From positions 309,056 to 373,055 of the forward strand of contig NW_023998491.1 in NCBI RefSeq assembly GCF_014805625.2: 64,000 bases of DNA. Direction: 5' to 3'. Of this stretch, positions 13,501 to 27,300 are shown piece by piece; positions within the stretch are counted from its first letter, which is position 1, and every line of letters starts with the position of its first letter. Source of the stretch: Glossina fuscipes. Lineage: Eukaryota > Arthropoda > Insecta > Diptera > Glossinidae. Below the pieces are notes generated by a model, which was not told where the DNA came from, ran no database searches, and saw nothing but the letters and a program-made list of their open reading frames with translations. The translations under genes and the position numbers were made by a program.

Positions 13501-16500
13501 CAGTTTTCATCACATGAAAGCGGGTTCAAAAATTACCCCAGCCGGCCCAAAGTTTTCATACCAATTTAGAATGCCGAATACTTAGCCACTTTTGCTGAGA
13601 GATTTTGAAAATTGCAACTTTTTCCACAACTTCTCAGAAAGGGCGTTATATGAACAATGGTCGATTCGAACCATTTTCAATAGCATTCCTCGATGGGTCA
13701 AAGCATATCATTCTAGGAAATATCATCAAAATATTTCAAAAATGTCGACCTGTAGCTTGAACACAAATTTACATGGACAGGAGACAGATGAACAGACAAG
13801 CTTAGATCAATTCGGATTACGATTTTCTATCGATTGGTATAACGAAAGATGAGTCTATCTTAAGCTCTTCAACATGTTACATATGTTCGTGCTAATTTAA
13901 TGCATCCTGTACGACAAAGGGTGTCGGGTATAATAAATTACTGTGTGAGAAGTGGCCGAAAAAGTGGTTTGATCCGAATCATTTTCACTAGTTTAAGATA
14001 ACCTTAAAAAAAAAAAAAAATGAAACTTTGATTTTCTGTTATATTGAATGGGCGTGGTCGATTTTTTTTTTGAGGATTGACATATATTAATAACTGACGA
14101 GCAAAAAAAAAACCCTCCTTTCTGCGTTTAAAAGCAGAGGTTCTCTGCTTTTGTGTACAGTGTACCGTGGGTATGACTTTTGCCCGATTTGGCTCAATTT
14201 TCATATCAACCTTGACAAAGGAACTTCTAACGCTTTTGTCAAGTTTGAGACTGATCCCAGAAATTAAGCGGACGGACGGATGAAACCGCTTAAATGAATT
14301 CAAAATTTCATGCTGACCAAGACCCTACGTTGTAGGATCTCTGAAACTTTCTTTTTGAGGTTGTAAACGATTTGATAAATTAAATATACCATCATCTTGC
14401 GATAGTGGATATACAAATAAATTGAAAGATAAAATGTAAATAAAAAACTTACATTAACATAAATAAATAAAGAAAAAAAAAACAAAAAAATAGTGAGTAA
14501 AACCATTTAAGAGAATCTTCCTCTTAAAATATGCTTATTGGGTGGTGATCGACTAACAGCGCGGCATGGAGTTTCAAAGCAAGGATGAATAACATGAACG
14601 AAAAACTGATACTAATGAGACGTTGGTGAAGAATACCTTTTTCGCCTGATGTGATGGTTTCATACGGAAAACCTCATTCTTAGCCTGCCAAAAAGCTATC
14701 TTGACCCTTTATGTCTAAAGATTTCCTGTAGCAGACCTAGCTTTATATTAGTAAGCTCCTCCATCTTCGAAAGATAAAAAAAAGGCGTACTTTCTCTGAT
14801 TTTTTTATACACATCGCCGAAGGATCAGGTATGCTCCTCCATCTTCGAAAGATAAAAAAAGCACACCTTCTCCGATTTTTTTATACCCATCACTGAACGA
14901 CCCGATATACTCATTCATAATAACCTAAAGGAAGCTTCAGAGACCGTATATTCGTGATCAGCGTGAAATTCTGAATCGATTAAGCCATATCCGTCCATCT
15001 GTGTGGTGTGTATCGTTGACATTCTCCTGGTCTCCTGAACTTCAAATTTGTTAGAATAATTGGAAGTTTCTGCACACAGGTTGATATTGAAAATGGACCA
15101 AATTGATCAGCGAACAGAAAATATATAAACAATAGATATATTTTATCCCATTCACTTTTTTATGACCGTAAATAAAAGCATGGGGCGTTAAGGATTTGAA
15201 TAGTGGTAAGCATACGAACTTCGACCCCACCTGAATATAGAAGAAAGCAAAAGAAATATTTCTTTCATAATTAGATAAGCAAGGCTTTATGGAAGATTTA
15301 TTTAAAAATTCCGAAAACTCAGACCTTGAGGCGCGGCTTACGGACACGCTTTCAAAGAAAGTATCCGTGAGCATAGAAGGAAAATGATCGAAAAAATTAT
15401 GGTTCGTGAAGAAAGCCGCTTGCAGTAAGCAATGTGGGCATTAGAGAAAACATTATGCTCATCGCATGTAGAGAAGGTAAGGGAAGCTAGCTATATCTGA
15501 AGTGCGAATGTTTGATGGGTTTTCTCACAGGAATGCTTATGAACTATGCCGTACTGGTACACTTTCACTTTCCGCTGGCGAGCAAAAGAGATAAAATGTA
15601 AGATTATTCAGCATGAGAGGATATCAGCGATGCCTGCATTGAATGAAAAAAGATAATTAAATCGATTTTCTTTTTTCAAAGGTGTGGAAACTCTGGTTAG
15701 CACATATTCGGTATATAGACTAAGCTTTGATGTTGTTTTACTTGTTGTTGTCTAGTTGAGTTTCACTTTTGAGTCTTTTAAATTTTAAATCCTTTGAACA
15801 AATTTTTATAATTGCTTGCGGTTAACACATAATACACATAAAACAACATGCGGCTTAATGATGACGACGATGATAACGACGATGAGGACGATTTTGTGTT
15901 TTCGTATTCCTTCTTTTTTCCCTTTTGTTTGTGTGTATATGTGTGTGCGTGTGATAACTTAAATTAAATGCATTGGATTTAAAAATGCGATGAAAGGAAA
16001 CGGATGTGTTTATTGTTGTGTTGTTCTTTTTAAGGCGTAAACCGCAAAAGAAACAAAAATGTTTCTGCCCATGAAAACTTATACACACACTGCGTTGGGT
16101 ATGCGTGTATGTATTGAAATTACTTCTTCTTCTTCTTCTTCTTCTTTTTTTTTTTTAAGCTATGGAGGCCAAAATACAGTCTTCAACCCCCAAACATAGC
16201 CGCAGATATGCGATTTAAGCTAAAAGAAATTAAGTAAGAAATTTTTTTTTACGCTTTAGAGGGAATTTCGTATGGTATGCAAGCCTAATAGTCGTACATT
16301 TAGTACTTTTTCCTCTCTTGTTACTATTTTTACGAAATAGTGATTTTTGCTATTTTCTGTGTAAAGAAGAGGATTTAAGCTTTTTGCTTCCTTAGCTCAT
16401 TATGGAAATATTTGCTATAATATTTGTGGATCACGCCCCTTTTTCGCTTTCGATTTATTAAAAGACATTACGAATATTAAGGACAATTTTCACATTTCAA

Positions 16501-19500
16501 ATTTCGTAATTCACCGGACAGATAGACGGACAAAATCAGCACGCCGTTTTACGTCATTCTATGAGATTCTAACAGACATTTCTGGAAGTTGTACAAATGA
16601 CATGCTGCGATTAGTATATCTTTCAGGCTAAATATCTTTTAGCCTATTGGCTAAAAACATCAACATACATGGCACATAATACAACAAAAGATAACAATAA
16701 ATGAATGGAGGAATAGTTAAGGAAGAGTTTTTTTTTTTCCATTTGGTATTTTCCCTTCAATAGCAACATAATATTGCTAACAAGACCGGAGGAAACGAAA
16801 AACGAACTAAAAGAAAAACTTTTTTCTTTTTTTTTTTTTTTTCTTTTTTTCTTATTAAAAAACATAAGAAACGATTTGTGAAAGAAGTGACTGGGGGGAA
16901 AGAGAGAAAAAGGATAAAAGGGTTAAGAGAGAAAGTTGATAGCGAATAGGTTATGGTTTGAACTGAATGCAGGTGCTCGCTAACTGCTTTCCTACTTTTT
17001 GCTTAGAAATTCAATGCATTCTCGTAAGATTTACATAGTATGTGTAAGATTTCGTAGGGTTTTCTTTGAGGTTGTTGGCCATAAGAAAAACTTTTTGGGA
17101 CACAATCTTAGTATTTGCATTTATTGTAAACACATGGGTTCTTTTTTTCTTGCAATTTATCCAAGAAACACTGTCAAGACTGTAATAATAGGGATGGTTG
17201 TGAAGGCCTAAACAAAATTGTATGAAAATGTTTGCATGGCCGGGGATATTCGAAATACTTAGATGAACGTAATATACGTGATGAAAACGTTAATACAACT
17301 TTGGTTATAAAAAGAAAGTCTCTAGCAACTCGTGTTATAAAATAAATTTTCTTTTTTTATGCTGCGATTAAAGCTTAAAGTTATTGAAGTTTTTCATATC
17401 GAGCATTGAAGGATAAGCGCAAGTTAGATAAATACTTTTGTTTGTAACAATCAGAAATACGCTTCAGTTGCATAAGAAGTTCACCAGGGGTTTTTATTCC
17501 GTCCGTCCGTCCATCTATCTGTCTTTCTGGTACTTATCGTTAATTTGTTTGTGGAATGCTTACATCTGCACAATTTGAGCCGAGTAACTGAATTTATACT
17601 TTTAAGCTGCAATGACAACAAACACAATATCCGCGCCCTACGACTAAGAACAGAATTTGCAAGCAAACTATAAATTATAATGTCAAGCAATTGCTAATCT
17701 AAAGTTTAGAATAATCATCTATCGAGGTATAGGAAGAGTTGCAATCTGAATACGAGCAATTTCCCAATGGTCAGAAAGCTTTAATTTGTAATAAATATAT
17801 CCTATGGGTCTTTAAGGAGTCAACAAAAAATCTGACAAACGAATATATTCGTACTCTGTAATTTGTATTCATTTGTAGGAGCCAGGTAGGGGATATCAAA
17901 GTTTCGTCTTAAGACAAATACAAGTTTTTTTTTTTTTGCTCTTTTCGATTACACATTATTGTTCTCTTTGGTACTATTACAGTAACTAGTAGCTTAGAGC
18001 TGTCTGTCATGGTAATCCCTTACCAAATTTACACTTTATGCTAATTATCTAAAACAAATGAAGTGGAATTCCTCGGTATATTAAGCTTGAAATTCTTTCT
18101 TGTATGGTTGGATGAAGAGATGAAACAACAACGAGTGAAGAGCTATTGTCTCTTTGGAGCACAATCTTGAATAATTAGTACTTAAGCTTGAAATTTAAAT
18201 ATTAAAAGTTTTGGATTTTTTTTTTTTTTTTTTTTGTTTGTGAAGATAATTTATAAGCCTTAAGTGTTGAGGTTAAAATTTAGATTGATATCTTCTATAG
18301 ACTGTATATTGAATTGTCTGTGGACTGACAATCCTCACTTTTTGTGCAGTTGATATTGGTTCAGTGTTCCCATTGATTCTTGCAGTTTTGCCTTGAAAAA
18401 AAAGACGATGCGAAGTAAATTGCCCGAGTGTCTTAGGAACTTATGGCGAGAAAGCAAGTTCCGCTGAGGAAGTAAATGAGTGAGTGCTGCTTTTAGAAAA
18501 TGATATCAAGTAGCAAACGTAGGAAATATGCGATTTCGCATATCTACGCACTAATGAGCTTTCTGTTACGTAAGCCAACTAAGGGGCATTGTGTATAACT
18601 TTTTTTTTAATGAGTTTTTATAACCTACATCCCCTTGTGGTAAAGGAGTTTATTAAGCTTGCGCGGATTTTATACAATGTTCGGGAGGATTTGAAATAGA
18701 CCCACCTTTTATTATCGATCGACCGATTCAGATTCCCTTTCGGAACCACTTCCTAAATCGTTTTAATCTTATCTGTCCATCTACCCGCCGTCTTTTCTTG
18801 TGTTTAATTCACAGTCCTTTTATTTCACCGGCTGATCATTCTCTGTATCGGTTTAAAAATGTCTGTCTGTCCATCACTCCATGTATTCGTGTGGGCAGTT
18901 TACAGGCCACGATATTTGAATCCTTTTATTTTACAGACTGATCACTTTTTGAATTGACCTAAACTTGTCTGTCTGTCCATTTGTCCAGGTATTCGTGTGT
19001 GAAATTTACAGGTCCCAGTTCACCGTGGTTTCGACTAACGCTATACAGAATTAATCAGATCGAACCACTTTATTTTATAAAATCTTTCCAGGAGTAAATG
19101 TGTTAAGCAAATTGGTGTAGAGCCCTTGTCCACTATAAAGGTTTCACTTATGGATAATGTGATTAAAATGAATTGATTTTTTACAGTGGAACCGTGAAAA
19201 CTACTGTGGCAGAAATTTGTTAGCAAATGACTTGGATTTTTCAATCCCTAGCTTTTCTTATGTCATTGTTAACTGAAGATAGATTGATGCAAGAAAGGAG
19301 TTTTCAGCTTGATTAAGGAAAGAGTGACATAAATTGAGATGTCTTCAATTGAAGCATCCTTCCAATTGCGTTCCCAGATGAAGAAGGATCGCCAGAACGA
19401 AAGACATTTCACCTTGATTAAGAAAGCAAACATTAGAGCATATTTGAAAAACTGAACAAGTATAACAGATTTTTTGGTCTAAGCGATTTTTGTTTCATTT

Positions 19501-20975
19501 TCTAGATAACTATTCTCACAAGGAAAAATCTTGAGTTCATGTTGAATAAGGAAAGCCCGGCACAAAGCATTTTTGTAATAATTTTTGAAAAGCTTGGCAT
19601 GTGTTTTATGAAAGATTAGCGGAATTTAGAAAGATGTTGAAATAATAGTAGCATAGGAAATGTTGTTTGCATAATCGCGGCACGAAAACGTAAAAAGAAT
19701 GTTTAATACAAAAAAAGAAACCAAAAAAATAAAATCAGTATTTTGGCATTTTTCCTTTTTTTAGCACTTAATCCGGCACTGGATTACCTATTTATGTAAA
19801 TTGTTTGCAATCTTCTAGAAAAACAACATTTTTTGCTTTTCCATAGTTGTCGCAAAAATTTAAAAATTATTCAAATTCAAAAAATGTTCAGGCTGCACAA
19901 TGGTTAATACACTTCCCAACATACAATGAATTTTTATAATAGACCGAGAGAATGAATGAAATGATGTTGACGACAGTTGGTTGCTGCTGTTGCCAACTAA
20001 TGTTAACAATCTCTAACTTTTACGAGTGCCTGACAAATAAACTATGCATTCACGCTATTCATGCTATTTGTTTTCATTCTATATAAATGTGTTTGCTTCT
20101 ATGTATCTTTTGTAGTAGTAGCAGTAGCAGTAGTAGTAGTAGTAGTAGTAGTAGTAGCAGTATTAGTAGCGGTGGTAAAGGAAGAGTTATTGTCTCTTAA
20201 TGTCAAGTAGAGTTTTTATAAAATTTCACCTATTATATGCTTAGATAACTTGTTATTATTCTTTTTAAACGCATACACATGAACATGAAGAAGAGTAAAC
20301 ATTTAAATAAAAATTTATTAAGCTATTTATAGCTTAATATAACGTATATGTATATATTTGTGTTGTATGCATTCATAATACATGGACGTGTACTAGCTAC
20401 TCAACAGGAGGTTAAGTGTTTGTAAATCATTAGAAATAAAATGATGTCAACGTTAGGTTAACTTAAGCAATAAGAGAATGTATGCTTGACAAGGGGGAGT
20501 GGGAGAGACAGTGAGAGAGAGAGAGAGGAGAGGTATACGGCACGGAAATCCAAGAAATGTGTAGTTTTCATACGAAAACGGAATAAGAGGGATAGAGGGA
20601 CGTTGCTTAGCACGACAAACAATCTTCTTTCCCTTGTTTCTTTTTCTTCATTTATTCCCTTTGATAACAGAATTATCCTGCAAGTGACATAATTTTTTTA
20701 TATACTTATATATAATTTAAATTATTTACCGCTATTTTGCACATTTCCTGCACATAATCAAATCAACGACGCATTTATGCTAAAATTTATGCAGTTACAC
20801 GTAAGAGAATATTGCGGTAAGCATGTGTGTGTGGGCTTACGAGTGTGGCTGACATCATAGGTTTTATTTATTTATTTATTTTTTTTTTTTGCTAAAACGT
20901 TGAAAATTTCTTTTATCCATGAAAGAAAAAAACCGCATCCTATTACTAAGTTGCAATCAACACATAAAGAGAGAA

Positions 20976-21020
<45 letters not shown>

Positions 21021-24000
21021 TAGAGACGCACACATCCTTACAGTGGTTTATATTTCAATTTAAAATCAAAATATTTCACTGCTTGTATACGACTTGCGTT
21101 TGTTTGTTTTTTTTCTTTTCCTTTTTTAATCTTTATTAGTGCACATGTCAGTGTATGTTGGATACAAAAAATTTTCTTTTTTTTTTTTCATATATGTCAT
21201 ACAAGTCTTGGCTGCAGCCAAACAATCTATAGAAAAACAAAAATATATAGAAAAGTTCTTGCTTCTTGTCCTACGTGACCTTGCACATGTTTCAATGCCT
21301 TTAATGATGATGATTCGATGGGACACAGGGAGAGACAGAGAGACGGAGAGAGAGAGAGAGAGAGAGAGAGATAAACTTTGATGGATGGAGAAAGTGTTGC
21401 TATGTAAGAAAATGAGTAAATAAGCGTTTTTGCTTTTCTCACTTGTTTTTGTTTTATTTTTTAATAATTTTCTTTTTTATTTACATGAAATATGATCCTT
21501 CTCTTCTTCTTCTTCTTCTTCTCTTTGCTTTTCTATCCATGACCGAAGGGTAAGGGTGTATTCATTTCCTTGAAACGTTTGCAACGCCCAGGAGCAAGCT
21601 TCAGTAAATCCACAAAAAATATATTCTTCATTCTTGATCAGTATCAAATTCTAAATCGGTTTAAAGCCTGTCTGTCTGTCGGTTTCTGTGTCCATCCGTC
21701 TGTATAATGCTTTTTGTAAACATTGTTGTCACAAAAATGTCTTGTCTTGACACAAAAATGAATCTCTTGCACCCACGTTGATATTGAAATTGGGTCAAAA
21801 CGGTCGATGGACTCGCCTACAACGTCACGTGAACTGAGAACACCTCTGTTTATCAAAAGGAATAAGAAATTGGTTTTTTGCTCATTACTCATCCGCCATA
21901 GCAGATAAGTGTAGGAAAATTATAACAAATATTCTATAAACGATGCTGCGGTACCTGTACATAAATGAAAAAGTCGGCCGCGCCTATCCAATTTTATAAT
22001 GCATCGGAATTACATTTTTTTTTCAATCCCTTGTAAGTCGGAGAGACAGGCTTGAAGAACTCCACAAATTATATAAATTGTCGGTCAATTTCAAATTTGG
22101 AATGCAGCTAAGCATGTCCATCTGCCCATCTACGCACCGTTGCAGCATCTATAATAAATATTCTTCCGTAAGGGGAAATCAAGAGATCGCCTCCACAATT
22201 TATATAAATTGTCGATCAATTTCAAATTTTTAATTCAGCTAAGCATGTCCATCCAAACATTCTTCTGTTAAGGAAAATGAAGATATCCCCTACAAATTTG
22301 CAAAAGAATTTAGAAATGACTTCTACTTGGTCTGTACAACCAATAGTCCGCACAACTTAGCTTTCCCTGTCACTTCCTTATAGTTACTCATAAATTGCAA
22401 CAGATACACGAGGCAAATTTCTGCAAAATAAGGTAGCAGTGGTGGGTATAAAAGATTCGATCGCAATTGAATATAATTTTCTTACTTGTTTTTCTTGATG
22501 TTTACTCAACGACACAATGCCGTTGCGTGAATAAGTGCACTAATATTCGTTCGTTGTGCTTTTATTTATCTACCTCATCGATATCGATTTGAATTTTTAA
22601 AATTATAATATTTTTTTTATTTTGTTTTACACTTACTTAGCTGTTTGTAAGTCTACAACTTGACCTTGACTGAAATTGCCATAATTTTCACGCTGTCTCC
22701 CTTATTAACCTTGAATTGATTGTAAGATGCATTGAATTTTAAATGAGATGAATGCTCTCAGTTGAAAAGTAATTAGAGAGAAAAAGTGCTTAAAAAGAAA
22801 ATTGTCTAACATTTTGAATTTACTGCGGTTGTCTTTCAAAAATTAAAAAAAAAAAAAAAATTTTTTTTTTTTTGTATATAAAAAACTATTGAGAAATGCT
22901 TGTAATACAATCATTTCTTTCTCACAGGACAAAAGATTAATTAAGACACAAATCTCTTTCTTTATCACTTAAGGCTGTGATAAGTAATTAGTGTAACGAA
23001 ATGAAATGAGCTCAGCATGGAATCGAACAGTCGAAAAAGACAAAACAATTTGTTATAGATTTGCTGGCGCAAAAACAAGCCTGGCAAGAGCAAGCCTGCA
23101 AATCTTCATAAAATTAACTAACTGTTGCCTTTGTTGTTAACTTCAACTACTTTCGTGAAGCGAACGCACTAAAGACTGTGATGAATTCAACACAAAACGG
23201 AATGACGAATGGATGGTACAAGCATGCTTAAATCGCTTAATCAAACGATTCTCAATCAATTAAGAAAGGGTTGAGGATATGTTAAATATTTCTGCATATA
23301 TTCATATAAACTTAAGGGATCGTTACAACGAATGGAGATGCCTTTGCAATCCTTAAAAATTTAGATGCAGGAATTGAATGTCAATACGCATTAACGACGT
23401 GCAAATTAACGAAATATAGGCAAGGTATAAATGGCTGGAAAAGAAGTCAGTTAAGAGGACAAAAACCGGAGACCTTTAGTTTTCTGTTTCAGAAAACTCC
23501 TTTAAATTGAAGGCAGGAATATCGACGAAGAGATACAGGAGCCGATATCCGTTAATTATCAGCAGAATAAAACGTACATCACTTTTTCACAGAAACCAGT
23601 GTTTATACGTTAACATGGATCTGCAGCACATTTTCATTGTCAAGACCTTTATGTAACGGGACAGCTTTAAAAGCCTTTGTAAATTATCGAATATCGACAA
23701 AATGTAGCCAAGTGTCGTTGCTTTCCTGTCGTTCAGCACTCGCCATGATCGAGTTCTAATTCAAATATTTTTTCAGGTTTGTGGTGACATCGGTAACGTC
23801 AGGTGTACTGAAATGATTGCTTCTAAATTGATTCGAATTAGGGTGAAAATGCGTAACTTGTCCAGCGGCCAGATCCTCGTTATCGTTTGAATGCGGACAT
23901 AGCTGAACGTTTTCAGATAACCGGATGTGTGTTCTTAACGCTCTTAGTGAGTACTAATAGTGCAGGAATGTTACCGTTAATCCGAATCATCTCACTTGTA

Positions 24001-24313
24001 AAAGACATTGTGCAACAAGCCCAAAGGTCCTAAAGGAATCACCATGGCTATCGCTACAGTACGAGTGACCCTTTAAAAACCTTACAGAAGAGAAGGAGAG
24101 TAGGAATTTGCAGTTACAATAGGTGAGTGAACACTTGCCAGCGGAGGTCTCCTTAGTTGAGCTCCGCTAACCAACTTGTAATGAAGCAGAGTAATCGTTG
24201 GCAGTAGATCGTTTTAGTTGCCTTTCAATGGATGTTTTACTCTTTCTCTCTCTATCGGATTCCCTTTCTCTCTGTTTCTCCTCCCGCCCTTTCTCTGTTC
24301 CTCTCTCTCTCTC

Positions 24314-24354
<41 letters not shown>

Positions 24355-27300
24355 TTCTATGAGCAATAAGATATTGCAACATTACTACACCAAATAAATG
24401 AGAAAATTAAAGTTTGGCGATGCCGATGGCTAAATCACCTACACCTGTACTTCGCTTAATATAATATTCTGCCTTTTTTAGTCAGAAAGTACCAAAAATA
24501 TTTATATCTCTTTATTAGGTAAATGGGAACGAGCTTAAATTCTGAAACGACGTGGCTCAAATTTGATAAAATTCCCTTTTTTGCCAAGCACGTACTGCTA
24601 TTCACCTATTTTCGTCATAAGATATCAAAGTTTAGTCTTACTTTCCAAACGGTCTTATATGGGGCTCTGAATAGTGGGCTTACGTGATCCAAAAACCACA
24701 AACAGATTAAGATGGACCAACTTCTGTCATTAAATTCCAAAAATTCGACCATGTCGTCGCGTAAAGGCTTATCTTTTATAAGAACGTTTATACGGGAGGC
24801 AGCTGAAAAGACTGCCCAATCCGATCGAAATATTACGCATTCGTCTTGTAGGCTGAAATATTAAAAATCATACTTCAATTTCACTAGAATTTAGAAAATT
24901 TTCTTGAATGACAGAGAAGCGAGCGAATACACGTCAGCCTAGCAAATCTTGTGCAAAAATTTTCGAAAATTGTGCTCCGTAAGTTGAACATAGGAATACA
25001 GAGATAAAGAAAGAGACCGACAGAAAAGCTTAAACGCATTCAGAAAATAGTTTTGAAGGTGGATCTGTCGTAATTCTTTCCTAATGCTAATGTACGAACG
25101 CAGGTACATATTTACGACTGTAGGGTATAAAAACATTCATACGTAGGCGAGAATAAAGAAAAATAAGTTTTTTATAAGAACTTCTTTTGCAAGAATCGTT
25201 ACCGAGGCCAATGTGGCTTAGCTTTAAACCGAGTGTGCGTCCTTTGAAAACCAGTCGATGGCATTAAAATTATACTTGAGAAATTGCTTTACTCTGCTTA
25301 TTCGCAATATTGAAATTTTCGTAGCTGTCGAGAGTAATCGCTTGTGCGTAACTTAAGTACGCGACGCATAACAGATTCAATTTTACACTCACTAGCACAT
25401 CTGCTTTTTATTTCACCTGCCTATTTCGAGGTTATTTTTTTTTTACAAATGGAAACAGACTACTTTTGTATATAAGATTAAAAAAAAGTAAAATAGTAAT
25501 AATTCAAGAAATTTAATTCATAAATGTTTTCAAAGTCAAAGGCAACCGGCATTGACAAAAAACCTTATTTGTATTGTCTCTGTTTGTGTCCGGATAAAAA
25601 GAAGCAAGTAATGTATATATATATATTTTATATATATTTTATTTTTATTTTTTGGGAAAACTTTTAACTTTATAAACTTTGAATTTTTCTGTGTGGTTGC
25701 CATGGTTTATTTTGAAAGGATTCCTGGTGTACCAGTGATTTTGGTTACTAGCTTTATTTTACAAACCTCTCCGTATTACCGACTGGATATTGTTACACAA
25801 AAAAAAAAAAAAATACGTTTTATATAAATGCTTTCGATAAATTCCGTACTTGATAGTATTTCACGCTGCGTTGTGCCAGAGGGAGAAGAGGAAAACCAAA
25901 AAGGAAAAGCTTTTAAATATCTCCCTTAATAGATGTGTCATGTTGCGGGTCTTGTGTTCTTTTCTTGTCGTATAAAATAGAAATTCATGTGTTTTTTTTT
26001 TTTCCAATTGAATAATTTCATTTTTTCTTTCTTCCTCTCTCTCTTTCTCTCTCTCTCTCTTTCATTTTTAACTGTTTAACAAACACTACTGCTAGGATAT
26101 GCTAAGGAATTTTTTTCTTCTGATTCTGTATAAACGTTTTCCGTACATATATTTATATATATATATATATATTGTGGAACGTTCTTATCATGTTCTCGAA
26201 AAAAAGATTGCATTTTCATTCATCTCTCCAAATTTTTTTGAACTAAAATTTGTTGAACGGATGGGTCGTGTTCGGTCATACATTATGCATTCGTTTACGC
26301 TTTTGAATTTAAAAGCGTTTCTGCTCTTGTTACTATCATTATTATTATTATTATTATTATTTATTTGTTTGTTTACCACACAATGATTTTGGAGCAGAAT
26401 TTATTCCTACTCACTCATTCTTTCTCTTTCGATAGTATTTTTTTATTTTTTATTTTTTTTATTATTTTTCTTTGAAATCGGTTTTGCGTGTTTATTCAAT
26501 TGCAAGAGAGAAATTTTCAAACCCAATGGATGAATAGATTATTTTCTGTCGCATACGTAACTTATGCAAACATTTAATGACATTTAACACAGAAATTACA
26601 TTTAGAATAAGCATTTAAGTGATATAGTTCGGCAATGACCGAATTCAAAATTTCAACTTTTTTTGCGTGTCACTTGAATATAAACAAATCCAGGTAAAAT
26701 AAAAGTTCATTTCATCGTTTTAAACAAACAGGTGAACGTAACGTTAAATTCAGTTAATGGTTTAACAAAAATTAAGTAGAATAACCGCATATTTAACCTG
26801 CTCTCGTGTTTACTAGAAAGTAAGTGGAGCTGGTTATCGAAAATCATAAAAACTCGAAAAATTATGATAAGTTATTTGGTTATTGGCGATATCTATTCGA
26901 TGATGAATTGTTACACTTGTTTTCAGAATTTATCGGTTCCCTTTTTGTACCTTATTCTCGGTCCTTGTTGTTTTTTACTGGTGCTTCATATAGTTGGGCC
27001 AATCTTTTTCATTCTCGTCATCATCTGTGCTTCATGTCTACCTCCTTTTTGTTTTGTTTTTTTTCCCCGAATCCATTTGTTATTGCTTCTTAATTTTCCT
27101 TTTCTTCCTTTCTATTTTTCTTTCGAGTTTTTTATCTACGTTTTTCTCGTCCCTTTCCTTCCTGTGCCATACCTTCCATTTTAATCTGTTCTTCTTTCTT
27201 CTGTCCAGCTCTATTTTGTTTCTTTCTTTTCTTTTTTCCTTTTCTTTTCTTTCCCTTTTGTGTTTTTTCTTTTCTTTACTTTTTCTTTCGTTTTTCTGCC

